A model generated the notes under the pieces. It ran no database searches and was not told where the DNA came from. It worked only from the letters and a program-made list of their open reading frames with translations. From the NCBI RefSeq assembly GCF_007035645.1, contig NZ_AP019632.1, positions 248,001 to 312,000 on the forward strand: DNA of 64,000 nt, written 5' to 3'. Within the stretch, counting starts at the first letter, position 1, and each line of letters begins with the position of its first letter. The translations under genes and the position numbers were made by a program. Of this stretch, positions 43,544 to 53,568 are shown piece by piece. Source of the stretch: Enterobacter asburiae. GTDB taxonomy: Bacteria > Pseudomonadota > Gammaproteobacteria > Enterobacterales > Enterobacteriaceae.

Positions 43544-44860
43544 ATGACATCGTTACGACACACAGCTTTGGGTCTGGCACTGGGTCTGGCTTTTGCGACG
43601 AACGCAATGGCTGTGACCACCATTCCGTTCTGGCATTCCATGGAAGGGGAGTTGGGTAAAGAAGTTGACTCCCTGGCGCAGCGTTTCAACGACACCCATC
43701 CGGATTACAAAATTGTGCCGGTGTACAAAGGCAACTACGAGCAGAGCCTGAGCGCGGGCATCGCCGCCTTCCGTACCGGTAACGCACCTGCGCTGTTGCA
43801 GGTTTATGAAGTGGGTACCGCCACCATGATGGCCTCCAAAGCCATCAAGCCGGTCTATGAAGTGTTCAAAGAAGCGGGCATCAACTTCGATGAGTCGCAG
43901 TTCGTGCAGACCGTAGCGGGTTACTACACCGATTCCAAAACCGGCCACCTGCTGTCTCAGCCGTTTAACAGCTCCACGCCGGTGCTGTACTACAACAAAG
44001 ACGCCTTCAAAAAAGCCGGTTTAGACCCGGAGCAGCCGCCAAAAACCTGGCAGGACCTGGCGGAGTACACCGCGAAGCTGAAAGCGGCGGGGATGAAGTG
44101 CGGCTACGCCAGCGGCTGGCAGGGCTGGATCCAGATTGAAAACTTCAGCGCCTGGCACGGCCTGCCGGTGGCGACCAAAAACAACGGCTTCGACGGCACC
44201 GACGCGGTACTGGAGTTCAACAAGCCGGAGCAGGTGAAGCACATCGCGCTGCTTGCCGATCTGAACAAGAAGGGCGACTTCAGCTACTTCGGACGTAAAG
44301 ACGAATCCACCGAGAAGTTCTACAACGGCGACTGTGCCATTACCACCGCCTCTTCCGGTTCGCTGGCGGATATCCGCCACTACGCCAAATTCAACTACGG
44401 CGTGGGCATGATGCCGTACGACGCTGACGTGAAGGGCGCGCCGCAGAACGCCATCATCGGCGGGGCGAGCCTGTGGGTGATGCAGGGTAAAGACAAGGGC
44501 ACCTACAAAGGCGTAGCCGAATTCCTCGACTTCCTGGCGAAGCCTGAAAACGCCGCAGAATGGCACCAGAAGACCGGGTACCTGCCGATCACCAAAGCCG
44601 CGTACGACCTGACCCGCGAGCAGGGCTTCTACAGCAAGAACCCGGGCGCGGACATCGCGACGCGTCAGATGCTGAACAAGCCGCCGTTGCCGTTCACCAA
44701 AGGCCTGCGTCTGGGCAACATGCCGCAGATCCGCACCATCGTGGATGAAGAGCTGGAAAGCGTGTGGACCGGTAAGAAAACGCCACAGCAGGCGCTGGAC
44801 TCTGCGGTAGAGCGCGGGAATCAGCTGCTGCGCCGCTTTGAGCAGTCGACCAAATCGTAA
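43544..44860 (+). CDS. ugpB: UgpB, sn-glycerol-3-phosphate-binding protein
   Basis: Periplasmic receptor for glycerol-3-phosphate and its diesters. It has 438 residues as in E. coli. The signal peptide [23 protein letters not shown] is followed by [26 protein letters not shown]. Ligand-contact regions [32 protein letters not shown] and IGGASLWVM are intact. The second ATG (43544) was chosen: AAGAGAG is 6 nt upstream and the length matches; the ATG at 43538 is too close to it. It is the first gene of ugpBAECQ. Confidence 0.95.
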   Translation: MTSLRHTALGLALGLAFATNAMAVTTIPFWHSMEGELGKEVDSLAQRFNDTHPDYKIVPVYKGNYEQSLSAGIAAFRTGNAPALLQVYEVGTATMMASKAIKPVYEVFKEAGINFDESQFVQTVAGYYTDSKTGHLLSQPFNSSTPVLYYNKDAFKKAGLDPEQPPKTWQDLAEYTAKLKAAGMKCGYASGWQGWIQIENFSAWHGLPVATKNNGFDGTDAVLEFNKPEQVKHIALLADLNKKGDFSYFGRKDESTEKFYNGDCAITTASSGSLADIRHYAKFNYGVGMMPYDADVKGAPQNAIIGGASLWVMQGKDKGTYKGVAEFLDFLAKPENAAEWHQKTGYLPITKAAYDLTREQGFYSKNPGADIATRQMLNKPPLPFTKGLRLGNMPQIRTIVDEELESVWTGKKTPQQALDSAVERGNQLLRRFEQSTKS

Positions 44861-44870
44861 TTCAAACCTG

Positions 44871-44965
44871 CCCCTCACCCTAACCCTCTCCCATAGGGGA
44901 GAGGGGACTGCGCGGAGCCGTCTTTTCTCCCTCGCCCCTTTGGGGAGAGGGCCGGGGTGAGGGGG
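44871..44965. repeat. REPIN-like palindromic repeat between ugpB and ugpA
   Basis: Head-to-head pair: CCCTCACCCTAACCCTCTCCC with its GGGGAGAGGGG partner, then CTCCCTCGCCCC with GGGGAGAGGGCCGGGGTGAGGG. It is almost the same as the copy after ggt (50766). It lies inside the operon, just after the binding-protein gene. Confidence 0.85.
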
Positions 44966-44985
44966 AATACCTACAGAGCAAACCT

Positions 44986-45873
44986 ATGTCATCATCCCGT
45001 CCGGTGTTTCGTTCCCGCTGGCTGCCCTATCTTCTGGTCGCGCCGCAGCTGGTCATCACCGTTATCTTCTTTATCTGGCCTGCGGGCGAAGCGCTGTGGT
45101 ACTCGGTACAAAGCGTCGACCCGTTCGGGCTTTCCAGCCAGTTTGTTGGCCTGGACAACTTTACCGCACTGTTCCACGACAGCTACTACCTGGACTCCTT
45201 CTGGACGACGATGAAGTTCAGCGCGCTGGTGACCGTCAGCGGTCTGGTTGCCTCGCTGTTTTTCGCCGCGCTGGTGGACTACGTGGTGCGCGGCAGCCGT
45301 ATTTATCAAACCCTGATGCTGCTGCCTTACGCCGTGGCTCCCGCCGTCGCCGCCGTACTGTGGATCTTCCTGTTTAACCCCGGTCGCGGGTTGATTACCC
45401 ACTTCCTGGCCGAGTTCGGCTACGACTGGAACCACGCCCAGAACAGCGGTCAGGCCATGTTCCTGGTGGTGTTCGCCTCGGTGTGGAAGCAGATCAGCTA
45501 CAACTTCCTGTTCTTCTTTGCCGCGCTGCAGTCCATTCCGCGCTCGCTGGTGGAAGCCGCGGCGATTGACGGCGCAGGGCCCATTCGTCGCTTCTTCAGG
45601 CTGTCGCTGCCGCTGATCGCCCCGGTGAGTTTCTTCCTGCTGGTGGTTAACCTCGTGTACGCCTTCTTCGACACCTTCCCGGTGATCGACGCGGCGACCG
45701 CAGGCGGCCCGGTGCAGGCGACCACGACGCTTATCTATAAGATCTATCGCGAAGGCTTCGCCGGTCTGGATCTCTCCGCCTCTGCCGCGCAGTCGGTCGT
45801 GCTGATGTTCCTCGTCATCATCCTCACGGTGGTGCAGTTCCGCTATGTCGAAAGTAAGGTGCGCTACCAATGA
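44986..45873 (+). CDS. ugpA: UgpA, glycerol-3-phosphate ABC permease
   Basis: Inner-membrane permease of UgpBAEC. It has 295 residues and six helices, with the MalF-type EAA loop [22 protein letters not shown]. The N-terminus [22 protein letters not shown] is identical to E. coli. The ribosome-binding site is weak (ACAGAGC), so initiation may be modest. Its TGA overlaps the ugpE ATG. Confidence 0.97.
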   Translation: MSSSRPVFRSRWLPYLLVAPQLVITVIFFIWPAGEALWYSVQSVDPFGLSSQFVGLDNFTALFHDSYYLDSFWTTMKFSALVTVSGLVASLFFAALVDYVVRGSRIYQTLMLLPYAVAPAVAAVLWIFLFNPGRGLITHFLAEFGYDWNHAQNSGQAMFLVVFASVWKQISYNFLFFFAALQSIPRSLVEAAAIDGAGPIRRFFRLSLPLIAPVSFFLLVVNLVYAFFDTFPVIDAATAGGPVQATTTLIYKIYREGFAGLDLSASAAQSVVLMFLVIILTVVQFRYVESKVRYQ

Positions 45874-46715
45874 TTGAGAACCGTCGCGGGCTGACGATTT
45901 TCAGCCATACCATGCTGATTTTAGGGATCATCGTCATCCTCTTCCCGCTGTACGTGGCGTTTGTCGCCGCCACGCTGGACACCAAAGCGGTGTTCGACAC
46001 GCCGATGACGCTGATCCCCGGCGGGCATCTGTTCGAGAACATGAAGACCATCTGGACTCAGGGCGTGGGCGCCAACAGCGCGCCGTTCTGGCTGATGATG
46101 CTCAACAGCTTCATCATGGCGTTTGGCATTACGGTCGGCAAAATTACGGTGTCGATGCTTTCGGCCTTCGCCATCGTCTGGTTCCGCTTTCCGCTGCGTA
46201 ACCTCTTCTTCTGGATGATTTTTATCACCCTGATGCTGCCGGTAGAGGTGCGTATCTTCCCGACGGTAGAAGTGATTGCCAACCTGAAGATGCTCGACAG
46301 CTACGCGGGCTTAACCCTGCCGCTGATGGCCTCGGCGACCGCCACCTTCCTGTTCCGCCAGTTCTTTATGACCCTGCCGGACGAGCTGATTGAAGCGGCG
46401 CGCATCGACGGCGCGTCGCCGATGCGCTTCTTCAGGGACATCGTGCTGCCGCTGTCGAAAACCAACCTTGCAGCGCTGTTTGTGATCACCTTTATCTACG
46501 GCTGGAACCAGTACCTGTGGCCGCTGCTGATTATTCAGGACGTTAACCTCGGTACCGCCGTGGCGGGCATCAAAGGCATGATCGCCACCGGCGAAGGCAC
46601 CACCCTCTGGAACCAGGTGATGGCGGCGATGCTGCTCACCCTTATCCCACCCGTAGTCATTGTTTTAGCCATGCAGCGCGCGTTTGTCCGCGGCCTGGTC
46701 GATAGCGAGAAATAA
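45870..46715 (+). CDS. ugpE: UgpE, glycerol-3-phosphate ABC permease
   Basis: Second inner-membrane permease of the importer, paired with UgpA. It has 281 residues, six helices and the EAA loop [22 protein letters not shown]. It ends [10 protein letters not shown], matching the MalG-like tail that reaches into the ATPase dimer. It is coupled to ugpA by ATGA and lies 1 nt before ugpC. Confidence 0.97.
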   Translation: MIENRRGLTIFSHTMLILGIIVILFPLYVAFVAATLDTKAVFDTPMTLIPGGHLFENMKTIWTQGVGANSAPFWLMMLNSFIMAFGITVGKITVSMLSAFAIVWFRFPLRNLFFWMIFITLMLPVEVRIFPTVEVIANLKMLDSYAGLTLPLMASATATFLFRQFFMTLPDELIEAARIDGASPMRFFRDIVLPLSKTNLAALFVITFIYGWNQYLWPLLIIQDVNLGTAVAGIKGMIATGEGTTLWNQVMAAMLLTLIPPVVIVLAMQRAFVRGLVDSEK

Positions 46716-46716
46716 G

Positions 46717-47787
46717 ATGGCAGGTTTAAAACTTCAGGCAGTAACCAAAAGCTGGGACGGCAAAACCCAGGTGATCCAGCCGCTGACGCTCGACGTGGCG
46801 GACGGAGAATTCATCGTGATGGTCGGCCCGTCCGGCTGCGGCAAATCCACCCTGCTGCGCATGGTGGCGGGGCTGGAGCGCGTGACCTCCGGGGATATCT
46901 GGATTGACCGTCAGCGCGTCACCGAGATGGAGCCGAAAGACAGAGGCATCGCGATGGTGTTCCAGAACTACGCTCTCTATCCGCACATGAGCGTGGAAGA
47001 GAACATGGCCTGGGGGCTGAAAATCCGCGGCATGGGCAAAGGCCATATCGACGAGCGGGTGAAAGAGGCGGCGCGCATTCTTGAGCTGGACGGCCTGCTG
47101 AAGCGCCGACCGCGCGAGCTCTCCGGCGGCCAGCGCCAGCGCGTGGCGATGGGGCGCGCCATCGTGCGCGATCCGGCGGTATTCCTGTTCGACGAGCCGC
47201 TCTCTAACCTCGACGCCAAGCTGCGCGTGCAGATGCGCCTTGAGCTGCAGCAGCTGCACCGTCGTTTGAAAACCACCTCCCTGTATGTGACCCACGATCA
47301 GGTCGAAGCCATGACCCTCGCCCAGCGCGTGATGGTGATGAACAAAGGCATCGCCGAACAGATTGGCACTCCGGTGGAAGTGTACGAGAAACCGGCCACC
47401 CGCTTTGTGGCGAGCTTTATCGGCAGCCCGGCAATGAACCTGCTGGAAGGGCGTATCAGCAGCGCGGGCACGCATTTTGAACTGGAAAGCGGGATGGCGT
47501 TGCCGATCAACTGGTACTATCGTGGCTACGCCGGGCGTAAGATGACGCTCGGTATCCGCCCCGAGCATATCGTTTTAACCTCTCAGGCGGACGGCGGCGT
47601 GCCGCTGGTGATGGACACGCTGGAGATGTTGGGTGCAGATAACCTGGCGCACGGGCGCTGGGGCGAACAAAAAATGGTGGTGCGCCTGGCACATCAGGAG
47701 CGCCCGAAAGCAGGCAGCACGCTGTGGCTGCACCTGCCGGAAAACCATCTGCACCTGTTTGACGGTGAAACAGGACAACGAGTATGA
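46717..47787 (+). CDS. ugpC: UgpC, glycerol-3-phosphate ABC ATPase
   Basis: Cytoplasmic ATPase, close relative of MalK. It has 356 residues: Walker [10 protein letters not shown] at 37-45, [15 protein letters not shown], Walker [29 protein letters not shown], and a C-terminal OB-fold regulatory domain ([19 protein letters not shown]). The start at 46717 gives [18 protein letters not shown]; an upstream frame extending into ugpE was rejected. Its TGA overlaps the ugpQ ATG. Confidence 0.97.
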   Translation: MAGLKLQAVTKSWDGKTQVIQPLTLDVADGEFIVMVGPSGCGKSTLLRMVAGLERVTSGDIWIDRQRVTEMEPKDRGIAMVFQNYALYPHMSVEENMAWGLKIRGMGKGHIDERVKEAARILELDGLLKRRPRELSGGQRQRVAMGRAIVRDPAVFLFDEPLSNLDAKLRVQMRLELQQLHRRLKTTSLYVTHDQVEAMTLAQRVMVMNKGIAEQIGTPVEVYEKPATRFVASFIGSPAMNLLEGRISSAGTHFELESGMALPINWYYRGYAGRKMTLGIRPEHIVLTSQADGGVPLVMDTLEMLGADNLAHGRWGEQKMVVRLAHQERPKAGSTLWLHLPENHLHLFDGETGQRV

Positions 47788-48530
47788 GCAACTGGCCTTA
47801 TCCCCACGTCGTCGCCCACCGTGGCGGCGGTAAGCTGGCGCCGGAGAACACCCTGGCGGCGATTGACGTTGGCGCGCGCTACGGTCACACGATGATCGAG
47901 TTCGACGCCAAGCTGTCGAAAGACGGCGAAATTTTCCTGCTGCATGACGATAACCTCGAACGCACCAGCAACGGCTGGGGCGTGGCGGGCGAGCTGCCGT
48001 GGCGCGATCTGCTGAAAGTGGACGCCGGAAGCTGGTACAGCGGCGAATTCAAAGGCGAACCGCTGCCGCTGCTGGCGGAAGTGGCCGATCGCTGTCGCCA
48101 GCACGGCATGATGGCCAATATCGAAATCAAACCGACCACCGGCACCGGGCCGCTGACGGGCAAAGTCATTGCCCTGGCCGCGCGCGAACTGTGGGAAGGG
48201 ATGACTGCGCCGCTGCTGTCATCATTTGAAATCGATGCGCTGGAGGCCGCACAGGCGGCCGTACCGGAACTGCCGCGCGGGCTGCTGCTTGACGAGTGGC
48301 GCGAGGACTGGCGCGAGCTGATGACACGCTTAGCGTGCGTTTCTATCCATCTCAACCACAGGCTGCTGGATGAGGCGCGGGTGAAGATGCTGAAGGACGC
48401 AGGCCTGCATATTCTGGTCTACACGGTTAACAAACCCCAGCGCGCAGCCGAACTGCTGCGCTGGGGCGTGGACAGCATCTGTACCGATGCAATCGACCTG
48501 ATCGGCCCGGACTTTAGTTCTGCGGATTAA
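47784..48530 (+). CDS. ugpQ: UgpQ, glycerophosphodiester phosphodiesterase
   Basis: Cytoplasmic Mg-dependent enzyme releasing glycerol-3-phosphate from diesters brought in by UgpBAEC. It has 248 residues of the GDPD TIM-barrel type: [13 protein letters not shown] with the catalytic His12/Arg13, [26 protein letters not shown] with the metal-binding acids and second histidine, and NIEIKPT. It is the last gene of the operon, coupled to ugpC by ATGA. Its 3' end overlaps the convergent yhhA by 17 nt. Confidence 0.96.
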   Translation: MSNWPYPHVVAHRGGGKLAPENTLAAIDVGARYGHTMIEFDAKLSKDGEIFLLHDDNLERTSNGWGVAGELPWRDLLKVDAGSWYSGEFKGEPLPLLAEVADRCRQHGMMANIEIKPTTGTGPLTGKVIALAARELWEGMTAPLLSSFEIDALEAAQAAVPELPRGLLLDEWREDWRELMTRLACVSIHLNHRLLDEARVKMLKDAGLHILVYTVNKPQRAAELLRWGVDSICTDAIDLIGPDFSSAD

Positions 48531-48891
48531 GCATACTGCCATTCGACTGCGGCGGCAGCATGTGCTGCTGTCCGCTGCCTGACGACGTCATTCCTCCTAA
48601 CATCCCGCCGTTTTTATTCGGCAGCGGCTGCTCGCGCACCTGCCCCTGCTGCACGCGCTGGGTGTTGGCGTTCATCTGATTTTGCAGGCTTTGCTGCTGC
48701 ATCTGGGTCTGCGTTTTAAGCTGCTGATTAAGCATTCCTTTCTGCTGCTGTTGCTGGCTCATCATCTCCGTCTGCATACGCTGCTGGCTCGGGATAACGT
48801 AACCCTGCTGGTTCGGGTTGTTCAGGGTGTTGAGTGGCTGTGCGAGCGCGGCAAACGGGATCAGCGCCGTAAGGATCCATAAGCGTTTCAT
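48514..48891 (-). CDS. yhhA: YhhA, Gln-rich exported protein (DUF2756)
   Basis: A 125-residue protein with signal peptide [17 protein letters not shown]. The mature part is low-complexity: [28 protein letters not shown], a glutamine/methionine-rich stretch (about 45-80), and [18 protein letters not shown]. The function is unknown. The second ATG (48891) was chosen because GGAGG is 8 nt upstream, while the first is only 2 nt from it, and it gives the E. coli N-terminus. It overlaps ugpQ tail to tail. It is shorter than the E. coli protein by about 20 residues in the C-terminal repeats. Confidence 0.85.
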   Translation of the reverse strand: MKRLWILTALIPFAALAQPLNTLNNPNQQGYVIPSQQRMQTEMMSQQQQQKGMLNQQLKTQTQMQQQSLQNQMNANTQRVQQGQVREQPLPNKNGGMLGGMTSSGSGQQHMLPPQSNGSMLNPQN

Positions 48892-49014
48892 TGTCATTTC
48901 CTCCTTTTGAGGTCTTTCTTAAGTTTACCCCGATTTCACCATGACGATGATTTTTTAGGAGTTGTGAACCAGGCTTAAGCGGGGAATATGGATCCCTTCA
49001 CCTGGAGAACAATA

Positions 49015-50760
49015 ATGATGAAACCAACGTTTTTGCGCTGGGTCGCCATCGCCGCGCTGATGGCAGGCGGTACATTTAGCGTGGCGGCCAACCCGCCAGC
49101 GGCGCCTCCGGTCTCTTACGGCGTGGAGGAAGATGTTTTTCATCCCGTGCGGGCAACCCATGGCATGGTGGCGTCGGTGGATGCGCTGGCAACCAAAGTG
49201 GGCGTCGATATTCTCAGGCAGGGCGGTAACGCGGTGGATGCAGCGGTCGCCGTCGGCTATGCGCTGGCGGTGACGCATCCGCAGGCGGGGAACCTGGGCG
49301 GCGGCGGCTTTATGATGCTGCGTACCAAAGACGGCAAAACCACCGCCATCGATTTCCGCGAAATGGCGCCTTCTCAGGCGTCCCGCGATATGTTCCTCGA
49401 CGATCAGGGTAACCCTGACAGCAAAAAATCCCTGACTTCGCACCTCGCCACCGGCACGCCGGGCACCGTTGCGGGCTTCTCGCTGGCGCTGGAAAAATAC
49501 GGCACGATGCCGCTGAACAAGGTGGTGCAGCCTGCCATCAAGCTGGCGCGCGACGGCTTTGTGGTAAACGATGCGCTGGCGGACGATCTCAAGACCTATG
49601 GCAGCGAAGTCATTCCGAATCACGAAAACAGCAAGGCCATCTTCTGGAAAGACGGTGAGCCCCTGAAGAAGGGCGATAGGCTGGTGCAGAAGAACCTCGC
49701 CAAAAGCCTGGAGCTGATTGCGGAGCACGGTCCGGACGCCTTCTACAAAGGGGCAATTGCCGACCAGATTGCGGAAGAGATGCAAAAGAACGGCGGGCTC
49801 ATCACCAAAGCGGATCTTGCGGAATACAAGGCGGTGGAGCGCGAGCCGATTAGCGGTACCTATCGCGGATACGAGGTCTTCTCCATGCCGCCGCCGTCTT
49901 CCGGTGGGATCCACATCGTGCAGATCCTCAATATTCTCGAAAACTTCGATATGCATAAGTTCGGCTTCGGCAGCGCGGACGCCATGCAGGTGATGGCGGA
50001 AGCGGAAAAACGCGCCTACGCCGACCGGTCGGAATATCTCGGCGATCCGGACTTCGTGAAGGTGCCGTGGCAGGCGCTGACCAACAAGGCGTATGCTAAA
50101 TCCATTGCCGATCAGATCGACATCAACAAGGCTAAACCGTCGAGCGAGATCCGCCCCGGCAAGCTGGCGCCGTATGAAAGCAACCAGACCACCCACTTCT
50201 CGGTGGTGGATAAAGACGGTAACGCGGTGGCGGTGACGTACACGCTCAACACCACCTTCGGCACCGGGATTGTGGCGGGCAACAGCGGTATTCTGCTGAA
50301 CAACGAGATGGATGACTTCTCTGCCAAACCGGGCGTGCCGAACGTCTACGGGCTGGTGGGCGGCGATGCGAATGCAGTAGGGCCTAAGAAACGTCCGCTG
50401 TCTTCTATGTCGCCCACCATTGTCGTGAAAGACGGGAAAATCTGGCTGGTGACCGGCAGCCCTGGCGGGAGCCGTATTATCACTACCGTGCTGCAGATGG
50501 TGGTGAACAGCATCGACTTTGGGATGAACGTCGCCGAAGCGACCAACGCACCGCGTTTCCATCACCAGTGGCTGCCGGACGAGCTGCGCGTCGAGAAGGG
50601 CTTTAGCCCGGATACGCTCAAGCTGCTTGAACAGCGCGGGCAAAAAGTGGCGGTGAAAGAGGCGATGGGCAGCACCCAGAGCATTATGGTGGGGCCGGAC
50701 GGGGCGCTGTTTGGCGCGTCGGACCCGCGTTCGGTAGATGATTTGTCGGCGGGGTATTAA
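49015..50760 (+). CDS. ggt: Ggt, gamma-glutamyltranspeptidase
   Basis: Periplasmic Ntn-hydrolase that cleaves gamma-glutamyl bonds of glutathione. It is made as one chain and self-cleaves into large and small subunits. It has 581 residues with a signal peptide (MMKPTFLRWVAIAALMAGGTFSVAA). The small subunit begins at the catalytic Thr392 in NQTTHFSVVDKDG. GNLGGGGFM, SSMSPTIV and GSPGGSRIITTVLQ are substrate-site motifs. CTGGAG lies about 9 nt before the double ATG; either ATG (49015, 49018) could be used. Confidence 0.97.
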   Translation: MMKPTFLRWVAIAALMAGGTFSVAANPPAAPPVSYGVEEDVFHPVRATHGMVASVDALATKVGVDILRQGGNAVDAAVAVGYALAVTHPQAGNLGGGGFMMLRTKDGKTTAIDFREMAPSQASRDMFLDDQGNPDSKKSLTSHLATGTPGTVAGFSLALEKYGTMPLNKVVQPAIKLARDGFVVNDALADDLKTYGSEVIPNHENSKAIFWKDGEPLKKGDRLVQKNLAKSLELIAEHGPDAFYKGAIADQIAEEMQKNGGLITKADLAEYKAVEREPISGTYRGYEVFSMPPPSSGGIHIVQILNILENFDMHKFGFGSADAMQVMAEAEKRAYADRSEYLGDPDFVKVPWQALTNKAYAKSIADQIDINKAKPSSEIRPGKLAPYESNQTTHFSVVDKDGNAVAVTYTLNTTFGTGIVAGNSGILLNNEMDDFSAKPGVPNVYGLVGGDANAVGPKKRPLSSMSPTIVVKDGKIWLVTGSPGGSRIITTVLQMVVNSIDFGMNVAEATNAPRFHHQWLPDELRVEKGFSPDTLKLLEQRGQKVAVKEAMGSTQSIMVGPDGALFGASDPRSVDDLSAGY

Positions 50761-50765
50761 CGATT

Positions 50766-50860
50766 CCCCTCACCCTAACCCTCTCCCCGCAGGGGAGAGG
50801 GGATTGCACGGTGCGGTCTTTTCTCCCTCGCCCCTGTGGGGAGAGGGCCGGGGTGAGGGA
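50766..50860. repeat. REPIN-like palindromic repeat between ggt and yhhY
   Basis: Head-to-head hairpins: CCCTCACCCTAACCCTCTCCCC with GGGGAGAGGGG, then CTCCCTCGCCCC with GGGGAGAGGGCCGGGGTGAGGG. It nearly matches the ugpB-ugpA copy. It fills the whole space between the convergent genes ggt and yhhY. Confidence 0.85.
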
Positions 50861-50866
50861 AGTGTG

Positions 50867-51355
50867 TCACTTCATTCGCGCCATATAATACGCGTCCACA
50901 TACTCGCCGTTGCGCAGGGCATAGCGTTTGCCGGTGCCTTCAATTTCGAACCCGTGTTTTTTGTACACCGCAATCGCCGGTTCGTTATCGACAAATACCG
51001 TCAGCTCAATGCGGTCAACGCGCAGCCAGTTATCGCACATATCAATCATGGTGCGCATCAGAGCGCTGGCAACGCCCCGGTTTTGCCACTGCGCGCCGAC
51101 ACAAATCCCAAAATCAGCCACATGGCTGCGGCGCGGGCGTTGCGCGACGACGATGCACAGATGGCCGGCAACATGACCGTCTATGCAGGCGACGAGCTGC
51201 TTGATTCCGGGCTGGTCGGATAGCCGTTCTTGCCACATTTGCTCAGAGGGATGAGGAACCTGTAGTGTGTTGTGGTACACCTCCGGCTGGGCGTGGATCT
51301 GACGAATGGCGTCATAATCTTTCGGTTCCGCATGGCGTATCACTATCTCACTCAT
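50867..51355 (-). CDS. yhhY: YhhY, GNAT-family N-acetyltransferase
   Basis: A 162-residue GNAT acetyltransferase. The E. coli protein (AaaT) acetylates some free amino acids such as phenylalanine and methionine. The acetyl-CoA site is FGICVGAQWQNRGVASALMRTMI (motif A, Q/RxxGxA), and ELTVFVDNEPAIAVYKKHGFEIEG is motif B. The start MSEIVIRHAEPKDYDAIRQIHAQPEVY is conserved. It is divergent from ryhB/yhhX. Confidence 0.93.
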   Translation of the reverse strand: MSEIVIRHAEPKDYDAIRQIHAQPEVYHNTLQVPHPSEQMWQERLSDQPGIKQLVACIDGHVAGHLCIVVAQRPRRSHVADFGICVGAQWQNRGVASALMRTMIDMCDNWLRVDRIELTVFVDNEPAIAVYKKHGFEIEGTGKRYALRNGEYVDAYYMARMK

Positions 51356-51440
51356 TCCTTATTCCTCAGTCAGTTAAACGTCCCTTTCAACATCAATGAC
51401 TTTAAAATTTGAGTCAACCGCTATTTTTTGCAAAAAGTAT

Positions 51441-51470
51441 TGGACAAGTGCGAATGAGAATGATTATTAT
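51441..51470 (+). promoter_or_regulatory. ryhB promoter with Fur box
   Basis: TGGACA (51441-51446) and TATTAT (51465-51470) with an 18-nt spacer. The Fur site TGAGAATGATTATTA (51455-51469) agrees with 12 of the 14 fixed positions of the 7-1-7 consensus TGATAATNATTATCA and covers the -10. Iron-bound Fur should repress ryhB. Confidence 0.9.
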
Positions 51471-51476
51471 TGCTCT

Positions 51477-51571
51477 GCATTCAGGAAGACCGCTACGGGA
51501 ACCTGAAAGCACGACATTGCTCACATTGCTTCCAGTATTACTTTAGCCAGCTTTTAGCTGGCTTTTTTTTT
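51477..51571 (+). ncRNA. ryhB: RyhB small RNA
   Basis: Hfq-dependent small RNA made under iron limitation, which silences mRNAs of iron-using proteins. The core GCACGACATTGCTCACATTG and CTTCCAGTATTACTT are as in E. coli, including the seed region. The 5' stem (CAGGAAGACC...GGGAACCTG) is present with changes in its loop. The terminator AGCCAGC-TTTTA-GCTGGCT (51545-51563) is followed by a T-run. The 5' end is placed at 51477 by comparison with E. coli GCGATCAGG. Position between yhhY and yhhX is conserved. Confidence 0.96.
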
Positions 51572-51611
51572 GTTATGGTTAGACTCAGTAACCTTCCAAA
51601 AGGACTGAGCC

Positions 51612-52649
51612 ATGACACTACATTGCGCATTTATTGGATTTGGTAAAAGTACGACCCGCTACCACCTGCCGTATGTTCTCAACCGTAAAGACAGCTGGCA
51701 CGTCGCGCACATCTTCCGCCGCCGCGCGAAGCCGGAAGAGCAATCCCCGCAGTATTCTCATATCCATTTCACCAGCGATCTTGATGAAGTACTTAACGAT
51801 CCGCAGGTCAAACTGGTTGTTGTCTGCACCCACGCCGACAGCCATTTTGACTATGCGAAACGCGCGCTGGAAGCGGGTAAAAACGTGCTGGTGGAAAAGC
51901 CGTTCACCCCGACCATCGCCGAAGCAAAAGCGCTGTTCGCGCTGGCGAAAAGTAAAGGCCTGACCGTTACGCCGTATCAAAACCGTCGCTTTGACAGCTG
52001 CTTCCTGACGGCGAAAAAGGCGATTGAAAGCGGCAAGCTGGGCGACATTGTGGAAATCGAAAGCCACTTCGATTACTACCGTCCGGTGGCGGAAACCCAA
52101 CCCGGCCTGCCGCAGGACGGCTCGTTCTATGGTCTGGGCGTGCATACGATGGACCAGATCATCTCTCTGTTTGGCCGACCGGACCACGTGACGTATGACA
52201 TCCGCAGCCTGCGTAACAAAGCCAACCCGGACGACACCTTTGAAGCGCAGCTGTTCTACGGCGACCTGAAGGCCATCGTCAAAACCAGCCATCTGGTGAA
52301 AATCGACTATCCGAAATTTATCGTTCACGGCACCAAAGGATCGTTCATTAAGTACGGCATCGACCAACAGGAGACCAGCCTGAAGGCCAACATCATGCCG
52401 GGTGAACCGGGCTTTGCGGCGGATAATTCCGTGGGCGTGCTGGAGTATGTGAACGATGAGGGCGTAACGGTCAGGGAAGAGCTGAAACCGGAAATTGGCG
52501 ACTATGGCCGCGTCTACGATGCGCTGTATGAAACTCTCACAACTAGCGCGCCGAATTACGTCAAGGAATCTGACGTTCTGACCAACCTGGAAATCCTCGA
52601 GCGGGCCTTTGAGCAGGCTTCTCCTGCCACGGTAACCCTCGCGAAATAA
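51612..52649 (+). CDS. yhhX: YhhX, Gfo/Idh/MocA-family oxidoreductase
   Basis: A 345-residue cytoplasmic NAD(P)-dependent oxidoreductase of unknown substrate. The Rossmann start is IGFGKSTTRYHLPYVL, VVVCTHADSHFDYAKRALEAGKNVLVEKPFTPT contains the EKP signature, and YGLGVHTMDQIISLFG has the conserved His of the active site. Length equals E. coli. AAAAGGACTGAGCC precedes the ATG. It begins 41 nt after the ryhB terminator. Confidence 0.95.
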   Translation: MTLHCAFIGFGKSTTRYHLPYVLNRKDSWHVAHIFRRRAKPEEQSPQYSHIHFTSDLDEVLNDPQVKLVVVCTHADSHFDYAKRALEAGKNVLVEKPFTPTIAEAKALFALAKSKGLTVTPYQNRRFDSCFLTAKKAIESGKLGDIVEIESHFDYYRPVAETQPGLPQDGSFYGLGVHTMDQIISLFGRPDHVTYDIRSLRNKANPDDTFEAQLFYGDLKAIVKTSHLVKIDYPKFIVHGTKGSFIKYGIDQQETSLKANIMPGEPGFAADNSVGVLEYVNDEGVTVREELKPEIGDYGRVYDALYETLTTSAPNYVKESDVLTNLEILERAFEQASPATVTLAK

Positions 52650-52771
52650 GCAAAAACGGCTCCTCTGCGCTTGTTCATAATTTTTGAACAGAGGAGTCAA
52701 TTTTCACCCTCTATGATCCCAGGCGGTTTGCGTCCACACTTACTCCATCGAAACGAACTGAGGGTGAAACA

Positions 52772-53467
52772 ATGATCTACTTACGCAAAGCAAACGAACG
52801 TGGTCACGCGAATCATGGCTGGCTGGACTCATGGCATTCATTCTCGTTTGCCGACTACTACGACCCGAACTTCATGGGCTTCTCCGCACTGCGCGTGATT
52901 AACGACGACGTGATTGATGCAGGCCAGGGCTTCGGTACCCACCCGCACAAAGACATGGAAATCCTGACCTATGTGCTGGAAGGGGCGGTGGAACACCAGG
53001 ACAGCATGGGCAACAAAGAGCAGGTTCCGGCGGGCGAGTTCCAGATTATGAGCGCGGGTACCGGGGTGCGTCACTCCGAGTACAACCCGAGCAAAACGGA
53101 AAAACTGCACCTGTATCAAATCTGGATCATTCCAGAAGAGACCGGCATCACGCCGCGCTACGAGCAGCGCCGCTTCGACGCGAAACAGGGCAAACAGCTG
53201 GTGCTGTCCCCGGATGCGCGTGAAGGTTCTCTGAAGGTGCATCAGGATATGGAACTGTACCGCTGGGCGCTGGCGAAAGACGAACAGTCTGTGCACCAGA
53301 TTGCCGCCAACCGCCGCGTCTGGATCCAGGTGGTGAAAGGAGAAGTGTCCATCAACGGCACCAAAGCGACAACCGCCGATGGCCTCGCCGTCTGGGATGA
53401 GCAGGCGCTCTCCGTGCATGCCGACAGCGAAAGTGAAATTCTGCTGTTTGACCTGCCGCCGGTGTAA
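52772..53467 (+). CDS. yhhW: YhhW, pirin-like quercetin 2,3-dioxygenase
   Basis: A bicupin of the pirin family, 231 residues as in E. coli, where it shows quercetinase activity. The metal ligands sit in FGTHPHKDMEILTYVLEGAVEHQDSMG (the H-x-H and the distant His/Glu of the N-terminal cupin). MSAGTGVRHSEYNPSKTEKLHLYQIWI is the pirin signature. The physiological substrate is unknown. The upstream spacer holds a hairpin with CTCCTCTG/CAGAGGAG arms (52660-52696). Confidence 0.94.
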   Translation: MIYLRKANERGHANHGWLDSWHSFSFADYYDPNFMGFSALRVINDDVIDAGQGFGTHPHKDMEILTYVLEGAVEHQDSMGNKEQVPAGEFQIMSAGTGVRHSEYNPSKTEKLHLYQIWIIPEETGITPRYEQRRFDAKQGKQLVLSPDAREGSLKVHQDMELYRWALAKDEQSVHQIAANRRVWIQVVKGEVSINGTKATTADGLAVWDEQALSVHADSESEILLFDLPPV

Positions 53468-53483
53468 TAAATCATAAATAAAT

Positions 53484-53520
53484 GCCCATCCTTCCCTTTG
53501 ACAGGGGAAGGATGGGCTTT
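53484..53520 (+). terminator. yhhW intrinsic terminator
   Basis: GCCCATCCTTCCC pairs perfectly with GGGAAGGATGGGC (13 bp) around an 8-nt loop, 17 nt after yhhW, followed by the short tract TTTGT. The T-run is weak but the stem is very stable. Confidence 0.75.
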
Positions 53521-53568
53521 GTCCGTGATAAACTGAGCAAATCTCTCACTTCAAGATTTCTCAGGACG

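Noticed and set aside
44957..45214. Small open frame overlapping the start of ugpA in another frame
   Set aside because: It overlaps the ugpA coding start and has no ribosome-binding site; ugpA matches E. coli from its first residue.
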